Below, piece after piece: positions 8,669-16,656 of a stretch of DNA of 40,440 nucleotides (position 1 is the first letter of the stretch; each line of letters begins with the position of its first letter). Where the stretch lies: positions 1 through 40,440 of the forward strand of contig JAAVZR010000035.1 of NCBI GenBank assembly GCA_022791755.1, given 5' to 3'. The notes under the pieces are model-generated. The model was not told the DNA's origin. It searched no databases and saw only the letters and a list, made by a program, of their open reading frames with translations. The translations under genes were made by a program, and so were the position numbers. Source of the DNA: Lachnospiraceae bacterium. Its GTDB lineage: Bacteria > Bacillota > Clostridia > Lachnospirales > Lachnospiraceae.

Positions 8669-8688
8669 TCCCGGCAAACAGCCCCATC

Positions 8689-10122
8689 TCATTCCAGCAG
8701 CGTCCTAACGATCCGGTTCACCACCGCGGGATCTGCCTTACCGCCCATGGCCCGCATGGTCTGCCCCACTAAAAAACCCATGGCCTTCTGCTTTCCGCTG
8801 CGGTAATCTGCCACCGACCGGGGGTTTTCCGCCATGACCCGGCGCACTGTCTCAGAGATGGCCGCCTCGTCTCCCACCGTAGCCAGGCCATGCTCTTCCA
8901 CATACCGCTCCGGATCGATATCATCGGCGAATATTTCCTCAAAGATCCTCTTGGCCACCGTACCGTTGATGACTCCCGCATCCTGCAAATCGATCAGCCG
9001 GGCCAGGTTCTTTGGTGAAAATTTCAGCTTATCCGCCGCCATCCCATGATCCTTTAAAAGACGCATGGTCTCCACCATGAGCCAGTTGGACACCTTTTTG
9101 GGCTTATGGCAGAGGGCCGTGGCCGCCTCAAACAGATCTGCCAGCTTCTTATCCGAGGTCAGGATATCCGCGTCGTAGGCCGGCAGGCCGAATTCCGACT
9201 GATAGCGGGCCATCTTCTCATCATGCATCTCCGGCTGTCTGGCCGCCGCCTGGCGGATCCACTCTTCCTCGATAGCCACCGGCGGCAGGTCCGGATCCGG
9301 AAAATACCGGTAATCCTTCGCATCTTCCTTGGAGCGCATGGCGTAGGAATACTCCTTATTATCGTCCCAGCGGCGGGTTTCCTGAATCACCGGCTTTCCC
9401 TCCTCCAACAGCTCGATCTGGCGCTTCCTCTCTCCGGCGATGGCCCGGGTAATGGCCTTAAAGGAGTTCAGATTCTTCATCTCCGTGCGGGTGCCGAAGG
9501 TCTCGCTCCCCGCCTCCCGCACGGACAGGTTCACATCGGCCCGCATGGAGCCCTCCTGCAGCTTGCAGTCCGAGGCTCCCAGATACTGGGCGATGAGCCG
9601 CAGTTTCTCCAGATACGCGATGACCTCCTGCGCCGAGCGCATATCCGGCTCGGACACCACCTCGATCAGCGGCACTCCGCTGCGGTTGAAATCCACCAGT
9701 GTACAGTCCTCCCACTCGTCATGGACCAGCTTGCCGGCGTCTTCCTCCATGTGGATCTCATGGATGCCGATGCTCTTTTTTCCCTCCGGCGTCTCGATCT
9801 CCACCCGGCCGTTTCGACAGATGGGCAGATACAGCTGGGAAATCTGATAGTTCTGAGGGTTATCCGGATAAAAATAATTTTTCCGATCAAATTTACAGTA
9901 CCGGGTGATTTCACAGTTCGTGGCCAGTCCCACTGCCACGGCATATTCCACCACCCGGCGGTTTAGCACCGGAAGAGCCCCCGGCATTCCTGTACATACG
10001 GGACAGGTGTGGGCATTGGGCGCGCCGCCGAAAGCCGTGCTGCATCCGCAGAAAATCTTCGTCTTCGTGGCCAGCTCGATATGAACCTCCAGCCCGATGA
10101 CTGTCTCATATTGTCTTTCCAT
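8689..10122 (-). CDS. gatB: Asp-tRNA(Asn)/Glu-tRNA(Gln) amidotransferase subunit B
   Basis: Product of 477 aa, normal length. GatB phosphorylates and transamidates the misacylated aminoacyl end of tRNA, using ammonia delivered from GatA. The start MERQYETVIGLEVHIELATK is characteristic. The zinc site CGCSTAFGGAPNAHTCPVC carries the CxC and CxxC pairs. The Mg2+/kinase core (NRSGVPLIEVVSEPD) and the C-terminal tRNA-binding YqeY-like tail (NPRSVADYRSGKQKAMGFLV) follow. Its start overlaps gatA by 17 bp and GGAGGG precedes the ATG. It is the last gene of the aspS-gatCAB operon; structured element A follows 20-50 bp after the stop. Confidence 0.97.
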   Translation of the reverse strand: MERQYETVIGLEVHIELATKTKIFCGCSTAFGGAPNAHTCPVCTGMPGALPVLNRRVVEYAVAVGLATNCEITRYCKFDRKNYFYPDNPQNYQISQLYLPICRNGRVEIETPEGKKSIGIHEIHMEEDAGKLVHDEWEDCTLVDFNRSGVPLIEVVSEPDMRSAQEVIAYLEKLRLIAQYLGASDCKLQEGSMRADVNLSVREAGSETFGTRTEMKNLNSFKAITRAIAGERKRQIELLEEGKPVIQETRRWDDNKEYSYAMRSKEDAKDYRYFPDPDLPPVAIEEEWIRQAAARQPEMHDEKMARYQSEFGLPAYDADILTSDKKLADLFEAATALCHKPKKVSNWLMVETMRLLKDHGMAADKLKFSPKNLARLIDLQDAGVINGTVAKRIFEEIFADDIDPERYVEEHGLATVGDEAAISETVRRVMAENPRSVADYRSGKQKAMGFLVGQTMRAMGGKADPAVVNRIVRTLLE

Positions 10123-11563
10123 GGTATCCCTCCTCTCTGGCCGCCTCCACGGCCGCAGCCGCCGTAAACAGCCGCTTCTCCCGGAAGCAGTCCCCGATCA
10201 GCTGTACGCCCGTGGGCAGCCCGCTGCCATCCGTGCAAAAGGGTACGCTGATCCCCGGCAGTCCGGCCAGATTCACCGCAACAGTATAGATATCTGAAAG
10301 GTACATCTTAAGCGGATCCGACAGCGACTGCCCTAACCGCGGAGCCACCGACGGAGCCACCGGACCCAGAATCAGGTCATAGCGGGCAAAGGCTTCATCA
10401 AAGGCTCTTTTGATCAGTGCTCTGGTCCGGAGCGCTTTCAGATAGTAGGCGTCGTAATAACCGGAGCTCAGAACAAAAGAACCCAGCATGATCCGCCGCT
10501 TCACCTCCGAACCAAATCCTGTGGAACGCGTCCTCTTGTACATATCGTGAAGGCCCTCCCCTGCTGCCCGGTATCCGTATTTGACCCCGTCAAAACGGGC
10601 CAGATTGGAGCTGGCCTCCGCACAGGCGATGGTATAATAAGCCGGAATCGCATATTTCACCAGCCCCAGATCAAAATCCTCCACCACGGCGCCTCTGCGG
10701 GCCAGTACCTCGGCCGCTCCCCGCACTGCCGCCGCCACTTCCCTGTCCAGGCCATCGCCGAAGTAATCTTTCGGAATGCCGATACGCAGCCCTCTCACAT
10801 CTTCCTTAAGGGCCGCTGTAAAATCCGTATCCGCCCGCATCACGGAGGTGCTGTCCTTCTCATCGTGGGAAGCGATCACCTCCAAAAGAGCGGCGCAGTC
10901 CTCCACACTGCGGGCAATGGGGCCGATCTGATCCAGGGAGGACGCATAGGCGATGAGCCCATAGCGGGACACCGTGCCGTAGGTAGGCTTCATCCCCACC
11001 ACTCCGCAGAAGGAACTGGGCTGTCGGATCGAGCCTCCGGTATCGGATCCCAGCGCACAGAAGGCTTCTCCCGCCGCCACAGCGGCACAGGAGCCGCCGG
11101 AAGAACCTCCGGACACATGCTCTGTGTTCCGGGGATTTTTCACCGGCCCGAAGGCAGAGGTCTCCGAGGTGCTCCCCATGGCAAATTCATCCATATTCGT
11201 CTTACCCAGGATCACGGCCCCGGCCAGACGCAGGCGGGTCACTGCCTCCGCATCATAGGCCGGCACAAAATCCTCCAGAATCCTGGAAGCGCAGGTGGTC
11301 CTAAGCCCTTTCGTACAGATATTATCCTTCACCGCCACCGGCACTCCGGCCAGCGGCCCCGTACAGATTCCCTGCTCGATCCTCTGCTGTACCTCTTTCG
11401 CCTGTCTGAGCGCGCCTTCCCTGTCCAGGGTAATAAAGCTGTTGAGCTCTGCCTCCCGGCTCTCAATCTCTGTAAAAGCCGCCTCCACCGCCTCCACGAC
11501 CGTGACCTGGCCGTCCTGTATCCTTTCATTCAGCTTCCGGGCTGTCAAAGTCAGTAATCCCAT
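10106..11563 (-). CDS. gatA: Asp-tRNA(Asn)/Glu-tRNA(Gln) amidotransferase subunit A
   Basis: Product of 485 aa; the glutaminase subunit of GatCAB, from the amidase signature family. The Ser-cisSer-Lys triad is visible: Lys in GVPVAVKDNICTKG, the Gly/Ser-rich HVSGGSSGGSCAAVAAGE, and the nucleophile segment ALGSDTGGSIRQPSSFCG. Next comes the usual KPTYGTVSRYGLIAYASSLD. GAGGGTGAC lies upstream of the ATG at 11561-11563. It overlaps gatB and starts 9 bp after gatC, so the three subunits are co-translated. Confidence 0.97.
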   Translation of the reverse strand: MGLLTLTARKLNERIQDGQVTVVEAVEAAFTEIESREAELNSFITLDREGALRQAKEVQQRIEQGICTGPLAGVPVAVKDNICTKGLRTTCASRILEDFVPAYDAEAVTRLRLAGAVILGKTNMDEFAMGSTSETSAFGPVKNPRNTEHVSGGSSGGSCAAVAAGEAFCALGSDTGGSIRQPSSFCGVVGMKPTYGTVSRYGLIAYASSLDQIGPIARSVEDCAALLEVIASHDEKDSTSVMRADTDFTAALKEDVRGLRIGIPKDYFGDGLDREVAAAVRGAAEVLARRGAVVEDFDLGLVKYAIPAYYTIACAEASSNLARFDGVKYGYRAAGEGLHDMYKRTRSTGFGSEVKRRIMLGSFVLSSGYYDAYYLKALRTRALIKRAFDEAFARYDLILGPVAPSVAPRLGQSLSDPLKMYLSDIYTVAVNLAGLPGISVPFCTDGSGLPTGVQLIGDCFREKRLFTAAAAVEAAREEGYHGKTI

Positions 11564-11572
11564 GTCACCCTC

Positions 11573-11869
11573 CTATTCCACTGTCCTGGGGACCTTTAGT
11601 CCTCCGTCCTTCACACCGCCGGGAGCACCGGCCCAGATCGCTTCGCGTCCGTCATCTCCGGTGACCACATCTTCCCGAAATACGTTCGTCACCGGAAAGA
11701 TATGGGACATGGGCTCCACCCCTGTCGTATCCAGCTCGTTCAGCAGATCAATGTAATTTAACATCCGGGCCATGTCCTCCTTTACCCTCTCCTTCTCCTC
11801 ACCGGACAGCCGCAGCTTTGCCAGGATACCGACATACTCAATCGTCTCGTCCGTAATCGTATGCGCCAT
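11573..11869 (-). CDS. gatC: Asp-tRNA(Asn)/Glu-tRNA(Gln) amidotransferase subunit C
   Basis: Product of 98 aa; the small belt subunit that wraps between GatA and GatB. The segments YVGILAKLRLSGEEKERVKED and LNYIDLLNELDTTGVEPMSH, then VFREDVV, are the normal GatC pattern. AAGGAGG precedes the ATG. It begins 72 bp after aspS in the same direction. Confidence 0.95.
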   Translation of the reverse strand: MAHTITDETIEYVGILAKLRLSGEEKERVKEDMARMLNYIDLLNELDTTGVEPMSHIFPVTNVFREDVVTGDDGREAIWAGAPGGVKDGGLKVPRTVE

Positions 11870-11941
11870 TTCTCTTCCTCCTTATACATATCGCCCTTCG
11901 CATCTCGTCATAACCGGTCTCCCTATACTTTCTACTTTCCC

Positions 11942-13345
11942 TCAGGGCTCCAGCCTGTTTAAATCTCTGGGAAACATCGCCGTCTCCCGCACATTGTCCT
12001 CTCCCAGAAGCTGCATGGTCAGACGCTCCAGACCGATCCCCAGCCCTCCGTGAGGAGGCATCCCATGACGAAATATCATCAGATAGGATTCCATATCCGT
12101 CGGGTCCATCCCCCTCCTCTCCATCTTATCCAAAAGCATCCGGTAGTCATGGATGCGCTGCCCGCCGGTGGTGATCTCCAGCCCGCGAAACAAAAGATCA
12201 AAGCTGAGCGTCACCCTGGGGTCCTCCGGATCATCCATGGCATAGAAGGGACGCTTCTTAGACGGATAATGCGTTACAAATACGAAATCGCTCCCTTTCT
12301 CTTCCTTAAAATACCGGCCGATCAGCTGTTCCTCCTCCGGCTCCAGATCGCCGGGATTTCTCATGGAACGTCCGTATTTCGCTGACACCAGGCGTTTGGC
12401 CTCGTGAAAGCTCACCTGAGGAATTTCCTTTACCCCTGGGACTTCCACCTGCAAAAGCGTCAGCTCCGGTCCGTAGTCCTTCTCCAGAAGCTCCATCGTG
12501 TACCGGAGCATGGCCGCCTCCATCTCCATGATCTCCTCGAAGCTGTCGATATAGCCCATCTCAAAATCCAGGCCCGTATATTCGTTCAGATGGCGGGCCG
12601 TACTGTGCTTCTCCGCCCGAAATACCGGCCCCACTTCAAAGACCCGGTCATAGACGCCCACCATGGTCTGCTTATAGAGCTGAGGGCTCTGAGCCAGCTC
12701 CGCCTTCTTTCCGAAATAATCCAGCCGAAAGATATTCGCTCCACCCTCGGCTCCCCTGGCCACGATCTTTGGCGTGTGTATCTCCGTAAATCCCTGGCCG
12801 TGAAGAAAATCCCGAAAGCCCCGGACCAGTCCCTCCTGAATCCGGAATTTGGCTCTCTCCTTCACATGGCGCAGCATAATCCCGCGGAGATTCAGCTGCG
12901 TCTCCAGGGATGCGGCCAGCCTTCCCTTACTGATGCACACCGGCATTGCCTCTGCCGGCTCCGACAGGATGCGTATCGTCTCCATACCGATTTCCAGGCC
13001 CTGGGGAGCTCTCTGTTCTGCACGAAGCACGCCGCAGATCTCCACGGCAGATTCCTCTCTCAGGCGGCGGGGGTCAAAGACAGCGTCTTTTTTCTCTGGC
13101 ATATGTCCCGGTTGTGTCTCAGGAGATACCCTCCAGACCATACCCTTCTCGCAGACGCACTGCACCATCCCATCTGCCTTTCGCAGAATGATAAAGGCCA
13201 CCTCGCCCATCTGCCGGACCGTGCTTACCATACCGCGCACCAATACCCTTTTTTCTTCTTCGGAATCTGTCAGAAGCTGTAATTCTGTTTTCAGCTGTGC
13301 CAGTGTCAGATCCTGCTTTTCTGTGATGCCTGCAACCATTTTCAT
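11942..13345 (-). CDS. aspS: Aspartyl-tRNA synthetase, archaeal/eukaryotic type, probably non-discriminating
   Basis: Product of 467 aa: an N-terminal OB-fold anticodon-binding domain (about 30-130) and a class II catalytic core. Motif 2 is VGPVFRAEKHSTARHLNEYT and motif 3 is GGLGIGLERLTMQLLG. The protein is shorter than bacterial-type AspRS (about 590 aa) and lacks the GAD insertion, so it is of the archaeal type. Position directly before gatCAB suggests it charges both tRNA(Asp) and tRNA(Asn), with GatCAB amidating the latter. That is inference from context. I chose the ATG at 13343-13345, 7 nt after AGGAG, over an earlier ATG that is too close. The T-box upstream controls it. Confidence 0.9.
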   Translation of the reverse strand: MKMVAGITEKQDLTLAQLKTELQLLTDSEEEKRVLVRGMVSTVRQMGEVAFIILRKADGMVQCVCEKGMVWRVSPETQPGHMPEKKDAVFDPRRLREESAVEICGVLRAEQRAPQGLEIGMETIRILSEPAEAMPVCISKGRLAASLETQLNLRGIMLRHVKERAKFRIQEGLVRGFRDFLHGQGFTEIHTPKIVARGAEGGANIFRLDYFGKKAELAQSPQLYKQTMVGVYDRVFEVGPVFRAEKHSTARHLNEYTGLDFEMGYIDSFEEIMEMEAAMLRYTMELLEKDYGPELTLLQVEVPGVKEIPQVSFHEAKRLVSAKYGRSMRNPGDLEPEEEQLIGRYFKEEKGSDFVFVTHYPSKKRPFYAMDDPEDPRVTLSFDLLFRGLEITTGGQRIHDYRMLLDKMERRGMDPTDMESYLMIFRHGMPPHGGLGIGLERLTMQLLGEDNVRETAMFPRDLNRLEP

Positions 13346-13440
13346 AATCATTCTCCTCTCATTTGACCGAATCGTCGCAGCAGCGTCCCTGACGCTGCCC
13401 TTTGTCACGCCTGCAGGCTTTTCCCATGAGAAATACTACG

Positions 13441-13804
13441 ATAAAAAGAGCCCCGATATACACATATATACATGTATACCGGGGCGAATCAATCTTCGCG
13501 GTACCACCCGTTTCAAGGCCGTCGCCGGCCTCCTCACCTGCACGCCGGCGTCCGCTGACTCCGGGATGCGTGATCCTGTAACGTGAATCTCACGGATATC
13601 CCTACTCCTGCCGTCCCGGCTGTCCGCATGTTCTGCGGTATTTAACCACGCGGCCGTTTCAGGAATATCTGCTCCCCAGTGTTCCCTGTCGGTTCGTTCC
13701 ACCATGGCGGCGCTCTCAGTCGGTGACGCTGCCTCCCTGTCGGCTTCCTGTAACCAGAGTCTGGTTCGTAGCATTTCTGGGCTTTTATTAGCGATAAATA
13801 AATT
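13441..13804 (-). promoter_or_regulatory. T-box riboswitch leader of the aspS-gatCAB operon
   Basis: The T-box sequence GGTGGTACCGCG is at 13497-13508 (minus strand). It is followed by a terminator (13441-13485) with GCCCCG/CGGGGC base, an AT-rich upper stem and a TCTTTTTAT tail. Stem I is closed by CCCAG (13777-13781) with CTGGG (13675-13679). On its 3' side, one base before the closing helix, the specifier region reads GAAC (13681-13684). That contains AAC (Asn) and, shifted by one base, GAA (Glu). Uncharged tRNA pairs with the specifier and the T-box bulge, favouring the antiterminator and readthrough into aspS-gatCAB. Confidence 0.92.
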
Positions 13805-13810
13805 AGATGT

Positions 13811-13839
13811 ATGATAGCACAGTTTGAGCGGAAGCGCAA
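13811..13839 (-). promoter_or_regulatory. Promoter of the aspS-gatCAB operon
   Basis: On the minus strand, TTGCGC (13834-13839), 17 bp, TATCAT (13811-13816). Initiation would fall near 13804, just before stem I of the T-box. Confidence 0.75.
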
Positions 13840-13909
13840 GAGGGAAATTTTATTTTTTATCCGTATGCGGTTTTCGCACAAACTTTCTGTGTTATCGCCC
13901 GATCGGGCA

Positions 13910-15136
13910 CTACAGGTTCCCGGCCAGTCCCCGGATTCTTTCCAGGGCCCTGACCGTATTCTCATAACTGCCGAAACCGGTCAGACGAAAATATCCCTCT
14001 CCGCTGGGGCCAAACCCCGACCCGGGGGTCCCCACCACGCCGGCCCTTTCAAGCAGACAGTCAAAGAACTCCCAGGACGTCATGCCCTCCGGGACCTTCA
14101 GCCACACGTAGGGAGCGTTGACCCCGCCGAACACGGTATAACCGGCTTCCTGAAGGCCGTCCCGGATGGTTCGGGCATTCTTCATGTAATAGGCCACCTG
14201 TTCCTTAAGCTCCGCACGGCCCGCCTCACTGTAAACCGCCTCCCCGGCCCTCTGGATGATGTAGGGAGCGCCGTTATATTTGGTGCCGTGACGTCTGGCC
14301 CACATATCGTGGAGGGAGGCGCCGTCCCTCACCAGCTCCTTCGGTATCACCGTGTATCCCAGACGCATCCCGGTGAAGCCCGCATTTTTGGAAAAGCTCT
14401 TAAACTCGATGGCACAGGTTCTGGCCCCCCGGCACTCAAAGATGGTGTGGGGGACGTCTTCCTCGCTGATATACGCCTCATAGGCCGCATCGTAGAGGAT
14501 CACCGCTCCGTTTTCATTGGCATAGTCCACCCATTTTTGCAGCTCATCCTTTGTGATCGTCGTGCCGGTGGGATTATTGGGATAGCACAGATAAATCAGA
14601 TCCGGCGTCTTCTGCGGAAGAGCCGGACAAAAACCATTGTCCTCCGTACAGGGCATATAGACCACATCGCTCCACATGCCGCTCCTCTCATCATAAGCGC
14701 CGGTGCGTCCCGCCATGACATTGCTGTCCACATAGACCGGATAGACCGGATCGCAGACGGCCACCACATTATCCCGGCTGAAAAGCTCCTGGATATTGGA
14801 GCAGTCGCATTTGGCCCCGTCCGACACAAAGATCTCGTCCGCCGCGATATCGCAGCCCCGGGCTCTGTAATCCCCCTCCACGATGGCGTTTCGCAGAAAT
14901 TCATAGCCCATGTCAGGGGCATAGCCATGAAACGTCTCGGCATGGCCCATCTCATCCACCGCCCGGTGAAGCGCCTCGATGATGGACGGAGCCAGAGGCT
15001 GCGTCACATCGCCGATCCCCAAACGGATGATATCCTTCTCCGGGTGAGCCTCCGTATAGGCGCGGACCTTTTTTCCGATAGTGGAAAACAGATAGCTGCC
15101 CGGTAATTTCTGATAGTTGTCATTGACTTTGTACAT
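13910..15136 (-). CDS. dapL: LL-diaminopimelate aminotransferase
   Basis: Product of 408 aa. It converts tetrahydrodipicolinate directly to LL-diaminopimelate with glutamate as amino donor (PLP enzyme, fold type I). Evidence is the start MYKVNDNYQKLPGSYLFSTI, the IRLGIGDVTQPLAPSIIEAL segment, the YPNNPTGTTIT motif and the PLP lysine in FKSFSKNAGFTGMRLGY. The enzyme bypasses the succinylase and acetylase branches of lysine synthesis. I chose the ATG at 15134-15136 because CGAGGAGAG lies just upstream; an in-frame ATG eleven codons earlier overlaps dapF and lacks a site. It directly follows dapF, the next enzyme of the pathway, supporting the assignment. The stop is followed by a small GCCCGATCGGGC palindrome (13898-13909). 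Confidence 0.94.
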   Translation of the reverse strand: MYKVNDNYQKLPGSYLFSTIGKKVRAYTEAHPEKDIIRLGIGDVTQPLAPSIIEALHRAVDEMGHAETFHGYAPDMGYEFLRNAIVEGDYRARGCDIAADEIFVSDGAKCDCSNIQELFSRDNVVAVCDPVYPVYVDSNVMAGRTGAYDERSGMWSDVVYMPCTEDNGFCPALPQKTPDLIYLCYPNNPTGTTITKDELQKWVDYANENGAVILYDAAYEAYISEEDVPHTIFECRGARTCAIEFKSFSKNAGFTGMRLGYTVIPKELVRDGASLHDMWARRHGTKYNGAPYIIQRAGEAVYSEAGRAELKEQVAYYMKNARTIRDGLQEAGYTVFGGVNAPYVWLKVPEGMTSWEFFDCLLERAGVVGTPGSGFGPSGEGYFRLTGFGSYENTVRALERIRGLAGNL

Positions 15137-15158
15137 ATTTCTCTCCTCGTGTTCTTCT

Positions 15159-16019
15159 TTATAATTCAATCTCCCCGGTAAATACCTCCGCGGCCGGCCC
15201 GCTCATCTCCACCTGGCCGGTCTCAGGATTCCAGTGAATCTTCAGGCTGCCGCCAAGCAGGCGGACATTCACCGTGCGGTCGCAGTAACCGGCCAATACG
15301 GCGGCCACCACACTGGCGCAGGCGCCGGTCCCGCAGGCCAGCGTCTCTCCGGACCCTCTCTCCCATACCCGCATCTCCAGCTGAGAGCGGCTGTGGACTC
15401 TGACAAACTCCACGTTGGTGCGGTCCGGGAAACAGGGATGGCTTTCCACCATCGGTCCCAGCGTCTCTACCGGAGCCTTCGCCGTATCATCTACAAAGAG
15501 GATCGTGTGAGGATTCCCCATGGAGATACCGATTGTCTCATACTCTCCCGCCGGCGTGGCAAGCGTTTCCCACACCGGCGTGGTCTCCGCCAGCGTGTGA
15601 TTCAGAGGAATGTTCTGAGATGCGCTGGTCAGCATGGGAATTCCCATTGCCACTTTCACCATGGTCACTTTATTATTCTGGACAGTCAGCTCCACCGTCT
15701 TGATTCCGGCCAATGTCTCGATGGACAGCGTGGTCATATTCGTCAGTCCGCGGTCATAGACATATTTGGCCACACAGCGGATCCCATTGCCGCACATGGC
15801 CCCCCTGGAACCATCCGCATTGTACATCTCCATACAAAAGTCGGCGCACTCTGACGGACGGATCAAAATCAGCCCATCGGAGCCCACTCCGAAATGACGG
15901 TCGCTCAAAAGCTCCGCCAGGCGGGCCGGCGGCAGGGAAACCGTCGCCTCCAGCGGCTGCGTCACGCAGTCCACATAAATGTAATCGTTGCCGATTCCAT
16001 GCATCTTTGTAAACTTCAT
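15159..16019 (-). CDS. dapF: Diaminopimelate epimerase
   Basis: Product of 286 aa. It interconverts LL- and meso-diaminopimelate, the precursor of lysine and of peptidoglycan cross-links. The two catalytic cysteines are present: Cys76 in GAMCGNGIRC and Cys229 in ETLACGTGACAS. The start MKFTKMHGIGNDYIYVDC and the GNPHTILFVDD segment are typical. It starts 60 bp after the ANTAR gene and ends 22 bp before dapL, so all are probably one transcript from the glnA promoter. Confidence 0.96.
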   Translation of the reverse strand: MKFTKMHGIGNDYIYVDCVTQPLEATVSLPPARLAELLSDRHFGVGSDGLILIRPSECADFCMEMYNADGSRGAMCGNGIRCVAKYVYDRGLTNMTTLSIETLAGIKTVELTVQNNKVTMVKVAMGIPMLTSASQNIPLNHTLAETTPVWETLATPAGEYETIGISMGNPHTILFVDDTAKAPVETLGPMVESHPCFPDRTNVEFVRVHSRSQLEMRVWERGSGETLACGTGACASVVAAVLAGYCDRTVNVRLLGGSLKIHWNPETGQVEMSGPAAEVFTGEIEL

Positions 16020-16079
16020 AAATCCCTGTTTCCTTTCCGTGGACAGGCCGGCCCGCGCTGTCTCTCCGCTGCCGGCCGT

Positions 16080-16622
16080 CTAAAACAGCAGTGATATGAT
16101 CATCTGCGCCGTCTCCACCATATTCGTACCGCTGTCCATGCTGCATTTCTGAATATATCGGTGGGCCTCTGATTCTGTCATATTGTTGCGTTCCATCAGA
16201 ATGCGCTTGGCATTGGCGATCAGGTTGCGCTCCTGCTCACTGCGGACCTTCGCAATCTCACGAAGCTTCTTACGGCGGCGCTCCTGAGCCTGACAAACCA
16301 TACTCAGAGAATTGACCAGGTCATGGATTTTAAGAGGCATCGCCACAAATACGATATCCTCCTGCCCCGCGTCCCGGTAGGAAGGCGAAGCCACCATCAG
16401 CATATCAAAGTTCTTTGAAAGCCGCTGCCTCAATCCCGCCGCCAGCATATCGGAAAAACGGCCCCCGCAGACTACCACTCCATGATCCAGGCTTTCCGCG
16501 TAATGGATCGTCTGGGCTCCTGTGACGCAGACAGCCGGCACACAGAAACCGTTGCGGACCAGTATGTTTTTTATATTCTTCGCGTCCTCTGCTTTAGAGA
16601 ATGCCACTATGATATTGACCAT
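16080..16622 (-). CDS. ANTAR-domain RNA-binding antiterminator with degenerate receiver domain
   Basis: Product of 180 aa. The C-terminal ~60 residues (LIANAKRILMERNNMTESEA, then HRYIQKCSMDSGTNMVETAQ) form an ANTAR three-helix domain, which binds paired hexaloop hairpins in nascent RNA and prevents termination. A coiled-coil linker rich in Arg/Lys/Glu precedes it (about 108-130). The N-terminal ~105 residues look like a receiver fold, but the usual acidic pair is replaced (VAFSKAEDA) and the phospho-acceptor Asp position reads VVVCGGRFSDM, with no Asp. It lies 34 bp downstream of glnA. In other clostridia an ANTAR protein next to glnA controls glnA by antitermination, and a candidate target precedes glnA here. 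Confidence 0.9.
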   Translation of the reverse strand: MVNIIVAFSKAEDAKNIKNILVRNGFCVPAVCVTGAQTIHYAESLDHGVVVCGGRFSDMLAAGLRQRLSKNFDMLMVASPSYRDAGQEDIVFVAMPLKIHDLVNSLSMVCQAQERRRKKLREIAKVRSEQERNLIANAKRILMERNNMTESEAHRYIQKCSMDSGTNMVETAQMIISLLF

Positions 16623-16656
16623 CTCATCACCTCCGCGGTCTCGGTGACTAGCCGGA

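Noticed and set aside
10547..11557. A 336-codon open frame on the plus strand.
   Set aside because: Antisense to gatA; composition-driven.
13811..15106. A 431-codon open frame on the plus strand.
   Set aside because: Antisense to dapL and overlapping the T-box promoter; no recognisable domains.
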